This document shows positions 21,318 through 22,534 of a DNA stretch of 22,534 nucleotides, piece by piece. Made by a program: the position numbers and the translations under genes. The notes beneath the pieces are model-generated. The model was not told where the DNA came from. It saw only the letters and a list, made by a program, of their open reading frames with translations, and did no database searches. The first letter of the stretch is position 1. Each line of letters starts with the position of its first letter. This DNA is from an uncultured bacterium (GTDB taxonomy: Bacteria; Patescibacteriota; Minisyncoccia; Phycocordibacterales; PALSA-1337), in the NCBI GenBank assembly GCA_903876465.1, contig CAIRAF010000103.1, positions 1-22,534 on the forward strand. The letters run 5' to 3'.

Positions 21318-22217
21318 TTATTTAGTAGCCCATCGAGCAAAAATACCACACGGCAAAAGTCGTATTTCATTATTTAATTTTTTTTCTTCCAAAGTCAGTT
21401 CACCGATTTCTATATTTCCGCCAAATTTATCCACGAGAGCTAGCAAATTATTTCTATAAGCCGATGCCGAATAACCAGCTGAATAACCATTTATTAAAAA
21501 GAAAAGCGGCTTATCTGCAAGCAAAGTAACGCACTCCTCTACAAGTTTTAGGAGATCCTCTTCAATCTTCCAGACTTCATTCTCTGGACCATGACCAAAG
21601 GCTGGTGGGTCCATGATGATACCGTGATACTTCCTACCTCTTTTGATTTCTCTTTTAACGAAAGCACGTGCATCATCGAGTATCCAACGAATCGGTTTAT
21701 CCTTAAGACCTGAAAGTTCCGCATTATCACGAGCCCAACTAAGCGCCACTTTTGAACCATCAACATGGACAACCTTTGCCCCGGCTTGTGCACAAGCGAT
21801 AGATGCTCCTCCGGTATAAGCAAACAGATTAAGTACTTCAATATCAGAAGTACCAGATTCTTTGATTTTACTTCTCATCCAATCCCAGTTTGGCGCTTGC
21901 TCTGGGAAAATACCTACGTGCTTAAAGGCTGTAGGTTTGATATAAAATTTCAAATCAGCAAAAGATATCTCCCAACGATCAGGAACACTTGGTTTCAATT
22001 TCCAATCACCACGTTCATTCTTTGTGACACTATTGGTATCAAAATTTCCATCAGCTTTTTTCCAGTCTGCTGGGGTCAACTTTTTTCTCCACAAAGCTTG
22101 TGGGTCAGGTCGTGACAAAGTGATTTTGCCAAATCGTTCCAACTTTTCCCCTTCCCCAGAATCGAGAAGTTCGTAATCAGCTGATGGCTTCGTTGTTAAT
22201 ATGACAGAGGAATTCAT
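21318..22217 (-). CDS. Class I SAM-dependent methyltransferase, RlmI/COG1092-like
   Basis: A 299-residue methyltransferase. The SAM-binding motif I is NLFAYTGG (130-137), the ribose-binding acid is Asp153 (HVDGSK), the adenine-side residues are in DDARAF (181-186), and the catalytic-site motif is DPPAFGHG (203-210). A conserved HVGIFPEQ precedes the domain. This combination matches the RlmI/RlmK-like rRNA methyltransferases (COG1092), although the N-terminal PUA domain is absent or very short, so the RNA substrate is uncertain. The gene starts 9 nt after the VKOR stop codon, suggesting co-transcription. Confidence 0.82.
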   Translation of the reverse strand: MNSSVILTTKPSADYELLDSGEGEKLERFGKITLSRPDPQALWRKKLTPADWKKADGNFDTNSVTKNERGDWKLKPSVPDRWEISFADLKFYIKPTAFKHVGIFPEQAPNWDWMRSKIKESGTSDIEVLNLFAYTGGASIACAQAGAKVVHVDGSKVALSWARDNAELSGLKDKPIRWILDDARAFVKREIKRGRKYHGIIMDPPAFGHGPENEVWKIEEDLLKLVEECVTLLADKPLFFLINGYSAGYSASAYRNNLLALVDKFGGNIEIGELTLEEKKLNNEIRLLPCGIFARWATK

Positions 22218-22226
22218 TATTATAAT

Positions 22227-22534
22227 TTAGACTCGATATTTTTTTAGAACATAAATCGAACTTCCAAATAATATTGTTGATATAGTAGCTGAACCCAAAC
22301 AATACAAGCACCACGAATGAATTAAAAATGCTTGTGCGGCAACGAACCACATAGACATAATAAATCCCACAATAGTTACGAGTAGAACAGCACGAAGTGA
22401 TGGTTCGTGTTTTCCTTCTATATGCGCGAAAAGACCAATGGAAATAAGGAGATAATAGATCATACCAAGTAATGCTACAGGTATGCCGAACATAGTTGAA
22501 TAAGGGCTCGTGAGAACTGTCTCACAACCCGCAG
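22227..22534 (-). CDS. Vitamin K epoxide reductase (VKOR) family protein, 5' part outside the window
   Basis: Bacterial VKOR oxidises DsbA-like partners to make disulfides in exported proteins, passing electrons to quinone. The frame is open to the window edge: in front of the internal Met at 22493 it continues with GCETVLTSPYST and then FGIPVALLG, the family's loop cysteine and second-helix entry. The active-site CxxC is present in WCLYC, followed by the last helix and a basic end (LKKYRV). Three hydrophobic helices are visible; the first helix and first loop cysteine lie beyond the window. It ends 9 nt before the methyltransferase gene. Confidence 0.9.
   Translation of the reverse strand, partial: AGCETVLTSPYSTMFGIPVALLGMIYYLLISIGLFAHIEGKHEPSLRAVLLVTIVGFIMSMWFVAAQAFLIHSWCLYCLGSATISTILFGSSIYVLKKYRV

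Noticed and set aside
1..22534. tRNA genes, CRISPR arrays, insertion sequences
   Set aside because: I scanned intergenic regions for T-arm motifs, regularly spaced repeats and transposase-like frames and saw none.

Overview
The window reads as a chromosomal stretch of a Patescibacteria (CPR) bacterium, most likely Parcubacteria-like. Reasons: AT-rich, tightly packed single-copy housekeeping genes; short or streamlined versions of several families; a type-2 isoleucyl-tRNA synthetase; a membrane-anchored surface protein with repeated beta-sandwich domains; few Shine-Dalgarno sequences, with a TANNNT box only 6-7 nt before many start codons. The standard code fits: UGA is not read as Gly, and UAG ends several genes at the family's normal C-terminus. 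The taxonomic call is inference from gene content.

Layout. Nearly everything is on the minus strand, so it reads from high to low coordinates. 22534-20419: 5'-truncated VKOR thiol oxidoreductase, RlmI-like methyltransferase, folD. 20383-18292: SIMPL-domain protein, then secE-nusG-rplK behind a strong promoter. 18266-17766: a DHFR/RibD-type reductase, the only clear plus-strand protein gene, divergent from a CYTH-dcd-thyA operon (17701-15394). 15302-15216: candidate small RNA and terminator, then glyA (15148-13892). 13576-13856: a gene-free, GC-richer stretch with its own promoter and hairpins, probably a structured RNA on the plus strand. 13500-5628: argS, ileS, recO and a 645-aa surface protein; then glyS (5595-4162). 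4140-3720: a GC-rich cassette with an 84-aa membrane protein and its own promoter, paired operators and terminator, unlike its surroundings. 3657-568: metallo-beta-lactamase fold protein, M16 peptidase, AI-2E-type permease. 553-1: metG, interrupted by an in-frame TAG.

How the genes fit together. Four aminoacyl-tRNA synthetases (Arg, Ile, Gly, Met) plus SecE, NusG and L11 supply translation, transcription and secretion. GlyA, FolD, ThyA and the DHFR-like reductase, with Dcd feeding dUMP synthesis, make a nearly complete one-carbon/thymidylate module. VKOR, the SIMPL protein and the surface protein act at the envelope.

Most unusual points: a complete-looking histidine phosphatase domain inserted in the zinc-binding region of IleRS, whose HIGH motif is also rearranged to GIHH; the nonsense codon in metG; the GC-rich cassette; the two candidate RNAs; and the recurring start-proximal -10 box that suggests leaderless transcription.
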